This document shows, in pieces, positions 26,739 to 36,661 of a DNA stretch of 64,000 nucleotides. The first letter of the stretch is position 1. The number at the start of each line of letters is the position of its first letter. The stretch is from positions 1,488,001-1,552,000 of the forward strand of contig CANMFO010000001.1 of the NCBI GenBank assembly GCA_947497245.1. The letters are read 5' to 3'. The position numbers were made by a program, and so were the translations under genes. The stretch is from an uncultured Flavobacteriaceae bacterium. GTDB taxonomy: Bacteria; Bacteroidota; Bacteroidia; Flavobacteriales; Flavobacteriaceae. The notes beneath the pieces were generated by a model. It was not told the DNA's origin. It worked only from the letters and a program-made list of their open reading frames with translations, and did no database searches.

Positions 26739-27530
26739 TTATAGGTCTTCTGCACCTGCTATCAGCTCTGCTATATCCATCACGGCGACCGACGTCTCTC
26801 TTTCCTTGTTCTTTACACCATCGGTCATCATGGTATTGCAAAACGGGCACCCGGCGGCAATGATCTCCGGTTTGGTCTCCAAGGCCTGCTCGGTACGTTC
26901 AACATTCACGTCCTTGTCGCCCTTTTCAGGTTCCTTGAACATCTGGGCACCTCCGGCGCCGCAGCACAAACCTCTTTTCCGACAATCCCTCATCTCGATC
27001 AACTCGGCGTCCAGTTTTTGGATCAATTCCCTGGGAGCTTCGTACACCTGGTTGGCCCTGCCCAAATAACAGGGGTCGTGGTAGGTAATCCGTTTTCCCT
27101 TGAATTTTCCGCCTTCCATGGAAATTTTGCCCTCATCCAACAATTGTTTCAAGAATTGTGTGTGGTGCACCACCTCATATTGTCCTCCCAGACCAGGGTA
27201 CTCATTTTTGATGGTGTTGAAACAATGTGGGCATGCCGTGACCACTTTTTTGATTTCATAGGCATTCATGACCTCGATATTGGTAACGGCCTGCATCTGG
27301 AACAAAAATTCGTTTCCGGCACGCTTGGCGGGATCTCCGGTACAGCTTTCTTCCGTACCCAAAACCGCAAAGGACACCTTCGCCTTGTTCAGTATTTTTA
27401 CGAAGGCCTTGGTGATCTTTTTCGCCCTATCGTCAAAACTGCCCGCACAGCCCACCCAAAAAAGTACCTCGGGCCGTTGGCCCGCTGCAAACATTTCCGC
27501 CATGGTCGGTACTTTCAAATCACTTCCCAT
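26739..27530 (-). CDS. CCG-domain Fe-S protein (heterodisulfide reductase B/GlpC-like)
   Basis: A 263-residue soluble redox protein with two cysteine-rich CCG-type regions: VLFWVGCAGSFDD with TACPHCFNTIKNEYP, and ITYHDPCYLGRANQVYEAP with RGLCCGAGGAQMF and GCPFCNTMM. These motifs bind noncubane or 4Fe-4S clusters in HdrB, GlpC and LutA proteins. The ATG at 27530 gives GSDLKVPTMAEMFAAGQ, 17 bases after the stop of the membrane Fe-S protein. Together the pair resembles an HdrDE/GlpC-like electron-transfer complex at the inner membrane. The substrate is unknown. It is not the LutABC operon, as no LutB or LutC lies nearby. Confidence 0.87.
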   Translation of the reverse strand: MGSDLKVPTMAEMFAAGQRPEVLFWVGCAGSFDDRAKKITKAFVKILNKAKVSFAVLGTEESCTGDPAKRAGNEFLFQMQAVTNIEVMNAYEIKKVVTACPHCFNTIKNEYPGLGGQYEVVHHTQFLKQLLDEGKISMEGGKFKGKRITYHDPCYLGRANQVYEAPRELIQKLDAELIEMRDCRKRGLCCGAGGAQMFKEPEKGDKDVNVERTEQALETKPEIIAAGCPFCNTMMTDGVKNKERETSVAVMDIAELIAGAEDL

Positions 27531-27547
27531 ATCATTGTGTTCGTTGT

Positions 27548-28888
27548 TTAAGACTCCTGTACCCAATTCAACCGGTCCATCTGGTTGAAGGGCCACGGGG
27601 CGCCGTTATTCTCTATATTGCCCATCATATTGTTAAGATCGGAGGGGGCGGCCGATTGCTCCATCACCAGGTATTGGCGCATGTCCATAATGATCGACAA
27701 GGGGTCGATACTTACGGGACAGGCCTCTACGCAGGCATTGCAGGAGGTGCAGGCCCAGAGCTCCTCTCGGGTAATATAGTGGTCCAATAATTGTTTGTCG
27801 TCCGTTACAAAAGTTCCCTTGTTCGCTTCAAGGTTCCTACCCACTTCCTCTAAACGATCCCGGGTATCCATCATAATTTTTCTTGGGGACAGTTTTTTAC
27901 CAGTTCGGTTGGCGGGACATTCACTGGTACAGCGTCCACATTCCGTGCAGGTATAGGCGTTTAAAAGCTGTACCCAACTGAGGTCCATCACGTCCGATGC
28001 CCCAAATTTTTCGGGGAGGGGGGCGTTTTCGGCAGGAGCCGCAAAGGGATCCGCACTGGGATCCATCATCAATCGCACTTCCCGGGTAACCGCATCCAAG
28101 TTCCTGAACTGGCCCTTGGGTCTCAGGCTCCCGTAGTAGGTGTTCGGGAAGGCCAACAAAATATGGAGATGCTTCGAATAGTACAGGTAGTTCAAGAAGA
28201 ATAGGATCCCGACTATATGCAACCACCAAGCGGTGCGTTCCACCGCTATGAGGCCTTCTTCGGACAGGCCATCAAAAAAAGGGGCCAAAAACTGACTTAC
28301 CGGGAAACTTCCTGCCTGGACATAGTGGGTGGTGCCCAACTGTTGCAGCTGATAATCCGCCCCGTTCATGGTCAGGAACAAGATCATCAGAACCAATTCT
28401 ATGTATAGGATAAGGTTACCGTCCTTTTTGGGCCAGCCCTCCATTTCGGGTTTTGTAAAACGCCGTAACCGGATGATATTCCGCCGCAACCAAAAAATGA
28501 CGACCGCTGCGATCACCAATGCCGCCAGAACTTCAAAGGAACCGATCAAAAAATCGTACAGGCCACCCAAGGGGGCGAACAATCGGTGGGTGCCCAGAAT
28601 ACCGTCAAGGACAATCTCCAGCACTTCAATATTAATGATTATGAAACCCACATATACAATGACATGGAGGAAGGCAGCAACGGGACGGACCCCCATTTTG
28701 TTCTGTCCCAGTGCGATTCGGACCATATTCTTCCAACGCTGGGGGCCATTGTCGGAAACGTCCGCCTCCCTGCCAAGCTTGATGTTGCGGGAAAGTCGTT
28801 TCACATTTTTGGAAAAAAAGCCAATGCCGGCAACCAGAATCAAGACAAAAAGGATATTGGGGAGGTATTCCATGAGCTTATTGATCAT
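27548..28888 (-). CDS. membrane-bound 4Fe-4S oxidoreductase
   Basis: A 446-residue protein with about five membrane segments in its first 260 residues, including His-bearing helices similar to the nitrate-reductase gamma or HdrE cytochrome b fold, followed by two ferredoxin motifs: CTECGRCTSECPANRTGK at about residue 311 and CTSCNACVEACPVSID at about residue 376. It probably passes electrons between the quinone pool and its soluble CCG partner encoded 17 bases downstream. The start ATG at 28888 overlaps the MCE gene stop by 11 bases, so translation may be coupled. An upstream TTG- or ATG-like extension (to 28909) adds only a short basic stretch. Confidence 0.87.
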   Translation of the reverse strand: MINKLMEYLPNILFVLILVAGIGFFSKNVKRLSRNIKLGREADVSDNGPQRWKNMVRIALGQNKMGVRPVAAFLHVIVYVGFIIINIEVLEIVLDGILGTHRLFAPLGGLYDFLIGSFEVLAALVIAAVVIFWLRRNIIRLRRFTKPEMEGWPKKDGNLILYIELVLMILFLTMNGADYQLQQLGTTHYVQAGSFPVSQFLAPFFDGLSEEGLIAVERTAWWLHIVGILFFLNYLYYSKHLHILLAFPNTYYGSLRPKGQFRNLDAVTREVRLMMDPSADPFAAPAENAPLPEKFGASDVMDLSWVQLLNAYTCTECGRCTSECPANRTGKKLSPRKIMMDTRDRLEEVGRNLEANKGTFVTDDKQLLDHYITREELWACTSCNACVEACPVSIDPLSIIMDMRQYLVMEQSAAPSDLNNMMGNIENNGAPWPFNQMDRLNWVQES

Positions 28889-29846
28889 CGATTTTTTCCG
28901 CCGGATCATCTTCGGGAAGCTCGTACTCCTTTTGCTTTTTTCCGAAAACCGATACGTTCACGTAGCGCTTGGGATTCAGTCTGAAATCTTGCAACAACAG
29001 GTCCAGTTCCCTGGAAGCGTTGTTTAAATTGTCGTACAGTTCCTTGTTGTTCATCAGTTTACCCAGGGTCCCATCGCCCCTTTCGATCTTGGCCATAACC
29101 TTGTCCAAGTTCGCAATGGTGGATTCCAGATTGCCCAAAGTTCTTGGAATGCCAGCATTGTTGAGCGAATCGGCAAGTTTGGAAAAACTATGGGTAAGCT
29201 TTTGAAAGTTGGTCAACGAACTGTCCAGTTTGCCCTCATTGGTCCTCAATATTTTGTTCAGGGAGTTGGCGCTGCCCTGCAGGCTATGAATCAACTCGCT
29301 CAGGCCCGAAATGGCGCCACGCAGGTCATTTTTTGTCTTACTGTCCAATACTTCATTGACATTGATCAGCACGGAATCGGCATCCGATACGGCCGACTCG
29401 AACTTCTTGAAGAGGGGCGTCAGTTTTTCCTGGGCCAGTTCGGTAAGCCCGGGCCTTGTCTTTGTGGATAGGGTATCCCCGGACTGGGCCATGCTACCGC
29501 CATCAAATACCGGTACGATCTGCAGGCCCTTTCCTCCGATGATTCCCGTGTCGTACAGTTCGGCGCGGCTGTTCTTGGAGAAGGCAAAGTCGTTGCCCAC
29601 CGTAAAGGTGACCAGTAAGTTCCCCTTTTTGTCGATAAAACGGATATCATTCACCTTCCCAACGTCATAGCCATTGATGGAAACCGGGGTTCCTGGCTGC
29701 AATCCGCCCACATTCGGGTATACTGCGAACATTTGTTTACTGGTATCGAATATGGGAGAGGATTTTAAATAACTGAAGCCTAAGATGAAGAGCAGGATGC
29801 CACCGATTACGATAATTCCTGTTTTAATTTCCCTGGATAGTTTCAA
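28878..29846 (-). CDS. MCE/MlaD family lipid-transport protein
   Basis: A 322-residue protein with one N-terminal membrane anchor (GIIVIGGILLFILGFSYL), an MCE domain at about residues 38-115 (MFAVYPNVGGLQPGTPVSIN, DVGKVNDIRF) and a long helical C-terminal part with repeated leucine heptads. MCE proteins form rings in the periplasm that carry phospholipids between membranes. It has a TTG start: the frame LSREIKTGIIV fits family N-termini exactly and no ATG precedes it. No MlaE or MlaF permease/ATPase genes are adjacent. It lies 55 bases after the amidase gene and overlaps the membrane Fe-S gene by 11 bases. Confidence 0.9.
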   Translation of the reverse strand: MKLSREIKTGIIVIGGILLFILGFSYLKSSPIFDTSKQMFAVYPNVGGLQPGTPVSINGYDVGKVNDIRFIDKKGNLLVTFTVGNDFAFSKNSRAELYDTGIIGGKGLQIVPVFDGGSMAQSGDTLSTKTRPGLTELAQEKLTPLFKKFESAVSDADSVLINVNEVLDSKTKNDLRGAISGLSELIHSLQGSANSLNKILRTNEGKLDSSLTNFQKLTHSFSKLADSLNNAGIPRTLGNLESTIANLDKVMAKIERGDGTLGKLMNNKELYDNLNNASRELDLLLQDFRLNPKRYVNVSVFGKKQKEYELPEDDPAEKIDDQ

Positions 29847-29901
29847 GAGGATCGGTTTTCTGTTTCAAACAAAATTAGAAATAAATTTCTGAAGCGGGTC
29901 A

Positions 29902-31293
29902 TTAATCCGAAACGTATTTCCGTGCTTCCGGAACGCTTATCCGCTCACCGTCCCGATAAGCCACGATAAAGGAAGTGGTATATCCCTTTACATCGGCATT
30001 CGATTTCAACAATTTGGCGTCCTCAAAGGAATTGGTCTTGCCGTACATATAGCGGAACATGTTCTTATAGCGTTCCCTTGACAATTTGCTCAAGCCCCTG
30101 AAATTATCCGAACGCAGATCCAGATCTTTGACACTGGCGAGCAATTGTACCTTAAAAACGATAATTGGGGTCCGTTCGGTCTCCTTTTTCGCCGGTTTCG
30201 GTGGTTCGGTCCCTTCTTTTTTGGCCAAGGTCTCCGGAGGTGCTGGTTTTTTGGTCTCCTTTTTAACGGTCTCGGTCGTTTCGGGGGTATCTTGCGGCAC
30301 AGTTTCGGTAGGTTTTGGGGCTTCCCTTACCGGGGCAGGGGTCTTTTCTGGTTCCGTCTTTGCCTCCGTGACTTCCGCCACCGGGTCCATGACGATATCC
30401 TTCGCGCTATTCTCCGGCCTTTTTTCGTCCGCCTTGGGAGTATCGACCACTTCTTCCGCTTTTTTATCCGGAGGCCCGATCGGCACCAAAGGGTCGTTGG
30501 CCTGGACAAGGTTGGGCTGCACACCGTTCTTGTATTTTAAAATGGCTTCGGCAATGGCGGTACCCATTTCAGATTGTCCCCTAGAGGAGTTGAGATAGGC
30601 GCCTTCCTCGTCGTTGGTAAGAAATCCGGTCTCCACCAATACGCTGGGCATAAAGGTCTGGTGCAGCACAATGAAACCGGCCTGCTTCACCTGTCGATCA
30701 TTTCGTTTGAGCTTGTTCGAAAAATTATCCTGGATCACCTTGGCCAATGCAATGCTCTGGTCCAAAAACTCTTCTTGCATTATGGTAAGTCCGATGACCG
30801 ATTCTGGGGAATTAATGTCGTATGCGGCATAGCGGTTTTCATAGTTGTCCTCAAGATAGATCACGGAGTTCTCTTTTTTCGCGATCTCAAAGTTCTGTTT
30901 GTTGGCGTGCAGGCCCAGGACAAAGGTACCTGCGCCATGGGCGTTCGAACTATGGGAATCACAGTGCACGGATACGAACAGATCGGCGTTCGCCTTATTG
31001 GCAATTTCCCCCCGCACGTATAGATCCACAAAGGTATCGTCCTTTCTCGTATAGATGACCTTTATATTGGGATCTTGCTCCAGTACCTTACCGATTTTCA
31101 ACACAATGCTCAGCGCTATGTTCTTCTCGAAGTAGCCATTCCCCAAATTTCCTGGATCATGTCCCCCATGGCCCGCATCGAGCACAACAACAAACTGTCC
31201 GTCCTTGTCTATATCGGCATTGTTGTCGATAAAGGAGGAAACTAACAGAGCCAGTGAAAAAAGTGGAATCAAAAAAATTAGCTTGAACTTCAT
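29902..31293 (-). CDS. N-acetylmuramoyl-L-alanine amidase (AmiC type)
   Basis: A 463-residue exported zinc amidase that cuts the amide bond between MurNAc and L-Ala, used in cell separation. A signal peptide (FKLIFLIPLFSLALLVSSF) is followed by the Amidase_3 domain: VVVLDAGHGGHDPGN (Zn His), FEKNIALSIVL with a Zn Glu, DLFVSVHCDSH (Zn His) and PSVLVETGFLTNDEEG with the catalytic Glu. Residues about 275-380 are a Pro/Glu/Lys/Thr-rich linker. The end (IIVFKVQLLASVKDL) resembles a SPOR-like domain that binds denuded glycan strands. ATG 31293 is chosen; an upstream frame extension is not family-like. Divergent from lptD. Confidence 0.92.
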   Translation of the reverse strand: MKFKLIFLIPLFSLALLVSSFIDNNADIDKDGQFVVVLDAGHGGHDPGNLGNGYFEKNIALSIVLKIGKVLEQDPNIKVIYTRKDDTFVDLYVRGEIANKANADLFVSVHCDSHSSNAHGAGTFVLGLHANKQNFEIAKKENSVIYLEDNYENRYAAYDINSPESVIGLTIMQEEFLDQSIALAKVIQDNFSNKLKRNDRQVKQAGFIVLHQTFMPSVLVETGFLTNDEEGAYLNSSRGQSEMGTAIAEAILKYKNGVQPNLVQANDPLVPIGPPDKKAEEVVDTPKADEKRPENSAKDIVMDPVAEVTEAKTEPEKTPAPVREAPKPTETVPQDTPETTETVKKETKKPAPPETLAKKEGTEPPKPAKKETERTPIIVFKVQLLASVKDLDLRSDNFRGLSKLSRERYKNMFRYMYGKTNSFEDAKLLKSNADVKGYTTSFIVAYRDGERISVPEARKYVSD

Positions 31294-31369
31294 TTCAACA
31301 AGGGATTTTAGCACGTTCAATATGGTTAAATTTATTGTAATGACCCATGAAGGGAACAAAAAATATATG

Positions 31370-31377
31370 TAAGTTTG
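31370..31377 (+). promoter_or_regulatory. candidate -7 box for lptD
   Basis: TAAGTTTG matches TAnnTTTG, 58 bases before the TTG start of lptD. A clear -33 TTTG at the standard distance is lacking. Confidence 0.35.
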
Positions 31378-31435
31378 GCCTCAAACCCCAACAGTCAAGG
31401 GTCGCCAAACGGTTACAAAAATAGGATATATAGCC

Positions 31436-34177
31436 TTGCAATCAAATAAACATTATTTACTTTTCCTATTCGTACTTTTGATAGGTACGATTACCGTATC
31501 CTCACAGGAAGACAGAATAATGCCTTTACCCATTAAAGCGGAAAAGGATACCATTGTGGCCCCATTGTTCCCCATTTCCGCTTTGAGGGACAGTACCGCA
31601 ACCGATTCTACACGCACCGATTCCCTGGACAACGGGCAAAGCACGCTCTTGGACAAGATCAAGTACAAAGCCAAGGATTATGTGAAATTGAGCCAAAAAG
31701 ACCAAAAAATATACCTGTACAACGAGGCTGAGATATACTATCAGGACACAGAGCTTAAGGCCGGTATCATTGTCATGGATTACGTGAACAACGAAGTGTA
31801 TGCCGGCCGGATCAAGGACTCTTTGGGCAACTATACCCAGCTCCCCTTTTTTAAGCAGGGGTCCCAAGAGGTACGGCCCGATTCGATCCGCTTCAATTTT
31901 GACACCCAAAAGGCCTTGATCTGGAATTCCAGGACCGAACAGCAAGCCGGATTGGGGCAGCTGGGCAGTGACGCCATGAAGGTGTATGCGGAGATAACCA
32001 AAAAGGAGAATGACTCGGTCTATTTTTTAAGTGAGGGGAAGTTGACCACCTCCACCGATACGGTCAATCCAGATTATTACATCCGTGTCCGTAAGGCCAA
32101 ATTTGTGCCCAAGAAAAAGGTGATCGCCGGGTACAGCAACCTCTACATTGCCGATGTACCCACCCCGATCGCCCTGCCTTTTGCCTACTTTCCCCTGACG
32201 GTGGGACGTACCGCAGGTTTGATGATGCCCACTTTTGGGAATGACCCCAACCGGGGCTATTTTCTTCAGAACGGAGGGTATTACTTTCCTTTCGGGGAAT
32301 ATGCAGACCTCACCCTTACCGGGGATTTCTATACGAACGGAAGCTACGGTTTTCGGACACAATCGGTATATTCAAAGCGCTATAAGTACCGGGGAAACAT
32401 CAATTTCAATTTTCAGAATTTGGTAACAAGCCAAAAAGGTTTTAGCGATTATAGCCGGAGTTCGCTCTACAACATTCAAGTGTCCCATTCGCAGGACACC
32501 AAAGCCAGCCCGAATTCGAGGTTTTCGGCATCCGTGAACCTGGGAAGTAGCCAGTATTTCCAAAACTCGCTATTGCAACGAGATCTGCCGTTGACACAGA
32601 CCAACAACCTGTCTTCCTCCATTTCGTACTCCAAGACCTTTCCCGCGTACCCCTCGGTGAACATGAGCCTTACGGCGACCCATAGCCAAAATACCAGTGC
32701 AAACGCCGCGGCCAATAATATCAATATGACCCTGCCCACTTTCCAGGGCAGTCTGGAACGTATTTTTCCTTTTGCCAAAAAAGATGGCATCAAGAAAGGA
32801 GCCCTGCAGAACATCAATTTTCAATACGATGTGAACGCCCAAAACAGGCTGACCACCAACGATGAGGATTTTCTTAAAGCGGCCATGTTCGACAACGCCC
32901 AGGTCGGTGCCAGACATAGGATTCCGATCAGCACCAATTTTAAGGTGGCCAAGTTCTTCAGTGTCAGTGTGGGCGGGAACTACGAGGATGTGTGGGCCTT
33001 GGAGACCTTCCGAAAGGAATTCCAACCGGGGGTCGATGGTGCAAATGGGACCGTGGTCACCGATACGGTGCCGGGTTTTGATCGATTTAACAAGTACAAC
33101 TTCAGCGCCAGTGTCGGGACCACGCTTTACGGTACGTTCAATTTTGGGGAGGACAAAAAAATACAGGCCATACGGCATGTCATCCGGCCTTCCCTAAGTT
33201 ATGGATATGCCCCTTCTTTTGAACAGTTTTACGACGAGTACATCAATGGCGATACCGGGGAGGTAGTACAGTATACCCGGTTTCAGGGTACTTTGAACGG
33301 GGCACCCAGCTTGGGAAAATCCAACAGTTTGAGTTTTTCCCTGGCCAATACGCTGGAGGCCAAGGTGACGGACAAAGATTCCACCAAACTGGAACCGAAA
33401 AAAATACCCATCCTCAGCAATCTGAACTTTTCTACCGGATACAACCTCGAGGCGGATTCTCTCAAACTAAGCCCCATAAGCATGAACGGGGGAACCAGTA
33501 TTCTGGACAACAAAATGTCGATCAACTTTGGGGCTGCAATGGACGCCTATGCCATTGACAACAACGGGAGGAGGATCAATACCCTGAACATCAACAATGG
33601 CGGGAGCCTACTGCGCTTGACCAGGGCGAACGTGAATGTTGGGTACTCCATCAACAGTGATTCCTTTGGAAAAAAAGAAAGCGATGAGGAAAAGGAGGAA
33701 GAGGAGCCCGATCAATACGATTACGCCGCCGCCAGTGGTGGAAGAAAGGATGATCTTTTCGGACAGTCCGATGACTTTTATGACGACCAAAGGAACAATC
33801 GGGACGCACGGGACACCCAGAATGTCGAAAACCCGGCCTATGCCGCCAAAATTCCTTGGGACTTTAGATTGGCCTATTCCGCCACCTACTCCAACCCCGC
33901 GCGACAGAACGAATTCAGCAGCCATTCTCTTATGTTCTCGGGAAACATTCAATTGTCCCCCCGGTGGAAGGTCGGGGGATCATCTGGGTACGATTTTAAG
34001 AACAAGGGGTTTACCTTGACCCAACTGCGCTTTGAACGAGACCTAAAGAGTTTTAACCTTCGGTTCAATTGGACACCCTTTGGCCAATACGAACGCTGGT
34101 ATTTTTTCATTGGCATAAAAAGTTCGGTGCTCAAGGACCTCAAATGGGAAAATCGGAGCCAACCACCAAGACGGTAG
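31436..34177 (+). CDS. lptD: LPS-assembly protein LptD-like
   Basis: A 913-residue outer membrane protein that inserts lipopolysaccharide into the outer leaflet. It begins at TTG: this gives the signal peptide QSNKHYLLFLFVLLIGTITVSSQ, whereas the next ATG (residue 29) would remove it. Residues about 75-200 form the OstA/LptA-like jellyroll (KIYLYNEAEIYYQDTELKAG, VNNEVYAG). From about residue 220 the barrel domain has YIADVPTPIALPFAYFPLT and PTFGNDPNRGYFLQNGGYYF and many aromatic-rich strands. A charged low-complexity insert (ESDEEKEEEEPDQ) sits near residue 750. It lies upstream of ridA with a short gap and is divergent from the amidase. Confidence 0.9.
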   Translation: MQSNKHYLLFLFVLLIGTITVSSQEDRIMPLPIKAEKDTIVAPLFPISALRDSTATDSTRTDSLDNGQSTLLDKIKYKAKDYVKLSQKDQKIYLYNEAEIYYQDTELKAGIIVMDYVNNEVYAGRIKDSLGNYTQLPFFKQGSQEVRPDSIRFNFDTQKALIWNSRTEQQAGLGQLGSDAMKVYAEITKKENDSVYFLSEGKLTTSTDTVNPDYYIRVRKAKFVPKKKVIAGYSNLYIADVPTPIALPFAYFPLTVGRTAGLMMPTFGNDPNRGYFLQNGGYYFPFGEYADLTLTGDFYTNGSYGFRTQSVYSKRYKYRGNINFNFQNLVTSQKGFSDYSRSSLYNIQVSHSQDTKASPNSRFSASVNLGSSQYFQNSLLQRDLPLTQTNNLSSSISYSKTFPAYPSVNMSLTATHSQNTSANAAANNINMTLPTFQGSLERIFPFAKKDGIKKGALQNINFQYDVNAQNRLTTNDEDFLKAAMFDNAQVGARHRIPISTNFKVAKFFSVSVGGNYEDVWALETFRKEFQPGVDGANGTVVTDTVPGFDRFNKYNFSASVGTTLYGTFNFGEDKKIQAIRHVIRPSLSYGYAPSFEQFYDEYINGDTGEVVQYTRFQGTLNGAPSLGKSNSLSFSLANTLEAKVTDKDSTKLEPKKIPILSNLNFSTGYNLEADSLKLSPISMNGGTSILDNKMSINFGAAMDAYAIDNNGRRINTLNINNGGSLLRLTRANVNVGYSINSDSFGKKESDEEKEEEEPDQYDYAAASGGRKDDLFGQSDDFYDDQRNNRDARDTQNVENPAYAAKIPWDFRLAYSATYSNPARQNEFSSHSLMFSGNIQLSPRWKVGGSSGYDFKNKGFTLTQLRFERDLKSFNLRFNWTPFGQYERWYFFIGIKSSVLKDLKWENRSQPPRR

Positions 34178-34231
34178 TTTTTTCTCCGGTGTGGGTAAAA
34201 GAAAATGAAATTGGATGAAACACAAAATGCG

Positions 34232-34612
34232 ATGAAAAAAATAATCAATACCCCGAACGCCCCTGCCCCTATCGGACCTTACAATCAGGCCGTACAGGTC
34301 GGCAACACCCTATATATCTCTGGACAGATCGCCATGGATGCCACCTCGGACGACCTCGTAACGGGGGATATCCAAAAGGAGACCAGACAATGCATGACCA
34401 ATTTAAAGGCCATTCTAACAGCCGCGGGAATGACTTTTGGAGATGTGGTAAAGGCCACTATTTTTGTCAAGGACATGCACCAGTTTTCGCAAATAAACGA
34501 GGTATACGGATCGTATTTCGATACGAAATCCGCACCCGCCCGGGAAACGGTCGAAGTCGCCAAGCTTCCCAAATTTGTCAATGTGGAAATTTCGATGATC
34601 GCGGTGGTATAG
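34232..34612 (+). CDS. ridA: RidA family enamine/imine deaminase
   Basis: A 126-residue member of the Rid family that hydrolyses reactive 2-aminoacrylate and related enamines released by PLP enzymes. It opens KKIINTPNAPAPIGPYNQAV and has GNTLYISGQIAMD, a middle helix DIQKETRQCMTNLKAIL and the catalytic-region stretch PARETVEVAKLP with the conserved Arg, then VNVEISMIAVV. Length is exactly typical. ATG 34232 follows lptD by 54 bases; the frame upstream to 34205 is not family-like. Probably read through from lptD. Confidence 0.93.
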   Translation: MKKIINTPNAPAPIGPYNQAVQVGNTLYISGQIAMDATSDDLVTGDIQKETRQCMTNLKAILTAAGMTFGDVVKATIFVKDMHQFSQINEVYGSYFDTKSAPARETVEVAKLPKFVNVEISMIAVV

Positions 34613-34697
34613 GCCCGATGTACAATACCGGTCGGCATCACTGGGCAAAGTGCTTCCATGCCTACCCATCGCCTTCGATCGGGCAACGGTCCAACTG

Positions 34698-35549
34698 CTA
34701 TAGGTTTTCCTGGTGGAACTCCATCAACCCATCGATCGGACGTTGTCGTATCACACCCACTATCAGGTCGTTGCGCTCCAATACGGTGGTGAGTTCCTCC
34801 CTTAGATAGTACGCAATACTCCCGACAAAGTTGATCGGCACTTTGGTCGCCAGTTCAAACTGCATGATGTAGTTATTGACAAACTGTTGGAACCCTTTGT
34901 CAATGACGCCCTTGCAATACGGATGTTCCTTGTTTTCCACCAAAAACCGGGCAAAAGTGGCCAGATAGGTGTTGGGATTGGGTTGTTTGTAGAGGTTCTC
35001 TTTGATAACGTCCGCGTCCAAGTTATATCCTTTGGCGAATTTCATCCCCAGGTCTTGGGGCATTTTATGAAAATAATAATCCCTGATCAGTTTTCGCCCA
35101 AAAAAATTGCCGCTGCCGTCGTCCATGGGAATATAGCCCAAAGAGGTCACTTTTTGGAACAGTTGGTGCCCATCGTAATAGCTGCAATTGGATCCGGTGC
35201 CCAAAATACAGACAATGCCCTGATGGCCGATCTTGGTGGTTGAAAAGATGGCCGCATAGGTGTCTTCCTTCACCTCTGCCTGGGCTTTGGGAAAGAAATC
35301 CATAAAAATTTCCTTAAGGAATCTTTTCATCCTGTCCGTACCACAGCCGGCACCGTAGAAATGGAGGCGGGTCACCTTGTCCTTGTTCTTGGAAAGTTCA
35401 AAATTATTTGCCAATCGGTCCTCAATAACCTCGCGCGTCAACACCTCGGGACTGAGGCCCAAAGTCTGTGTGAAAAAAAGTTGTTTTCCCTTTTCATCCA
35501 AGGCGATCCAATCCGATTTGGTCGCCCCGCTGTCCACAATCAATATCAT
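34698..35549 (-). CDS. BadF/BcrA-type ATPase, N-acetylglucosamine kinase-like
   Basis: A 283-residue member of the actin-like ATPase superfamily, close to the N-acetylglucosamine kinase branch. Motifs are ILIVDSGATKSDWIALDEKG (phosphate 1), LHFYGAGCGTDRMKRFL, VCILGTGSNCSYYDG (phosphate 2) and VNFVGSIAYYLREEL (adenosine). It probably phosphorylates a hexosamine from cell-wall recycling, which fits the GH3 hexosaminidase encoded elsewhere in the window, but the sugar is not determined. It is leftward, 86 bases after gapA, at the end of a pfkA-gapA-kinase run, so a link to glycolysis is plausible. Confidence 0.85.
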   Translation of the reverse strand: MILIVDSGATKSDWIALDEKGKQLFFTQTLGLSPEVLTREVIEDRLANNFELSKNKDKVTRLHFYGAGCGTDRMKRFLKEIFMDFFPKAQAEVKEDTYAAIFSTTKIGHQGIVCILGTGSNCSYYDGHQLFQKVTSLGYIPMDDGSGNFFGRKLIRDYYFHKMPQDLGMKFAKGYNLDADVIKENLYKQPNPNTYLATFARFLVENKEHPYCKGVIDKGFQQFVNNYIMQFELATKVPINFVGSIAYYLREELTTVLERNDLIVGVIRQRPIDGLMEFHQENL

Positions 35550-35635
35550 AACAAACTATTTAAAAAAAAGAATCCTGAAAAGTAAGTAAAAAATATACCC
35601 CATCTTCAGGAAAATCTTTAAAATGGATAAAAAGA

Positions 35636-36649
<1,014 letters not shown>

Positions 36650-36661
36650 TTAGATTTAGTT

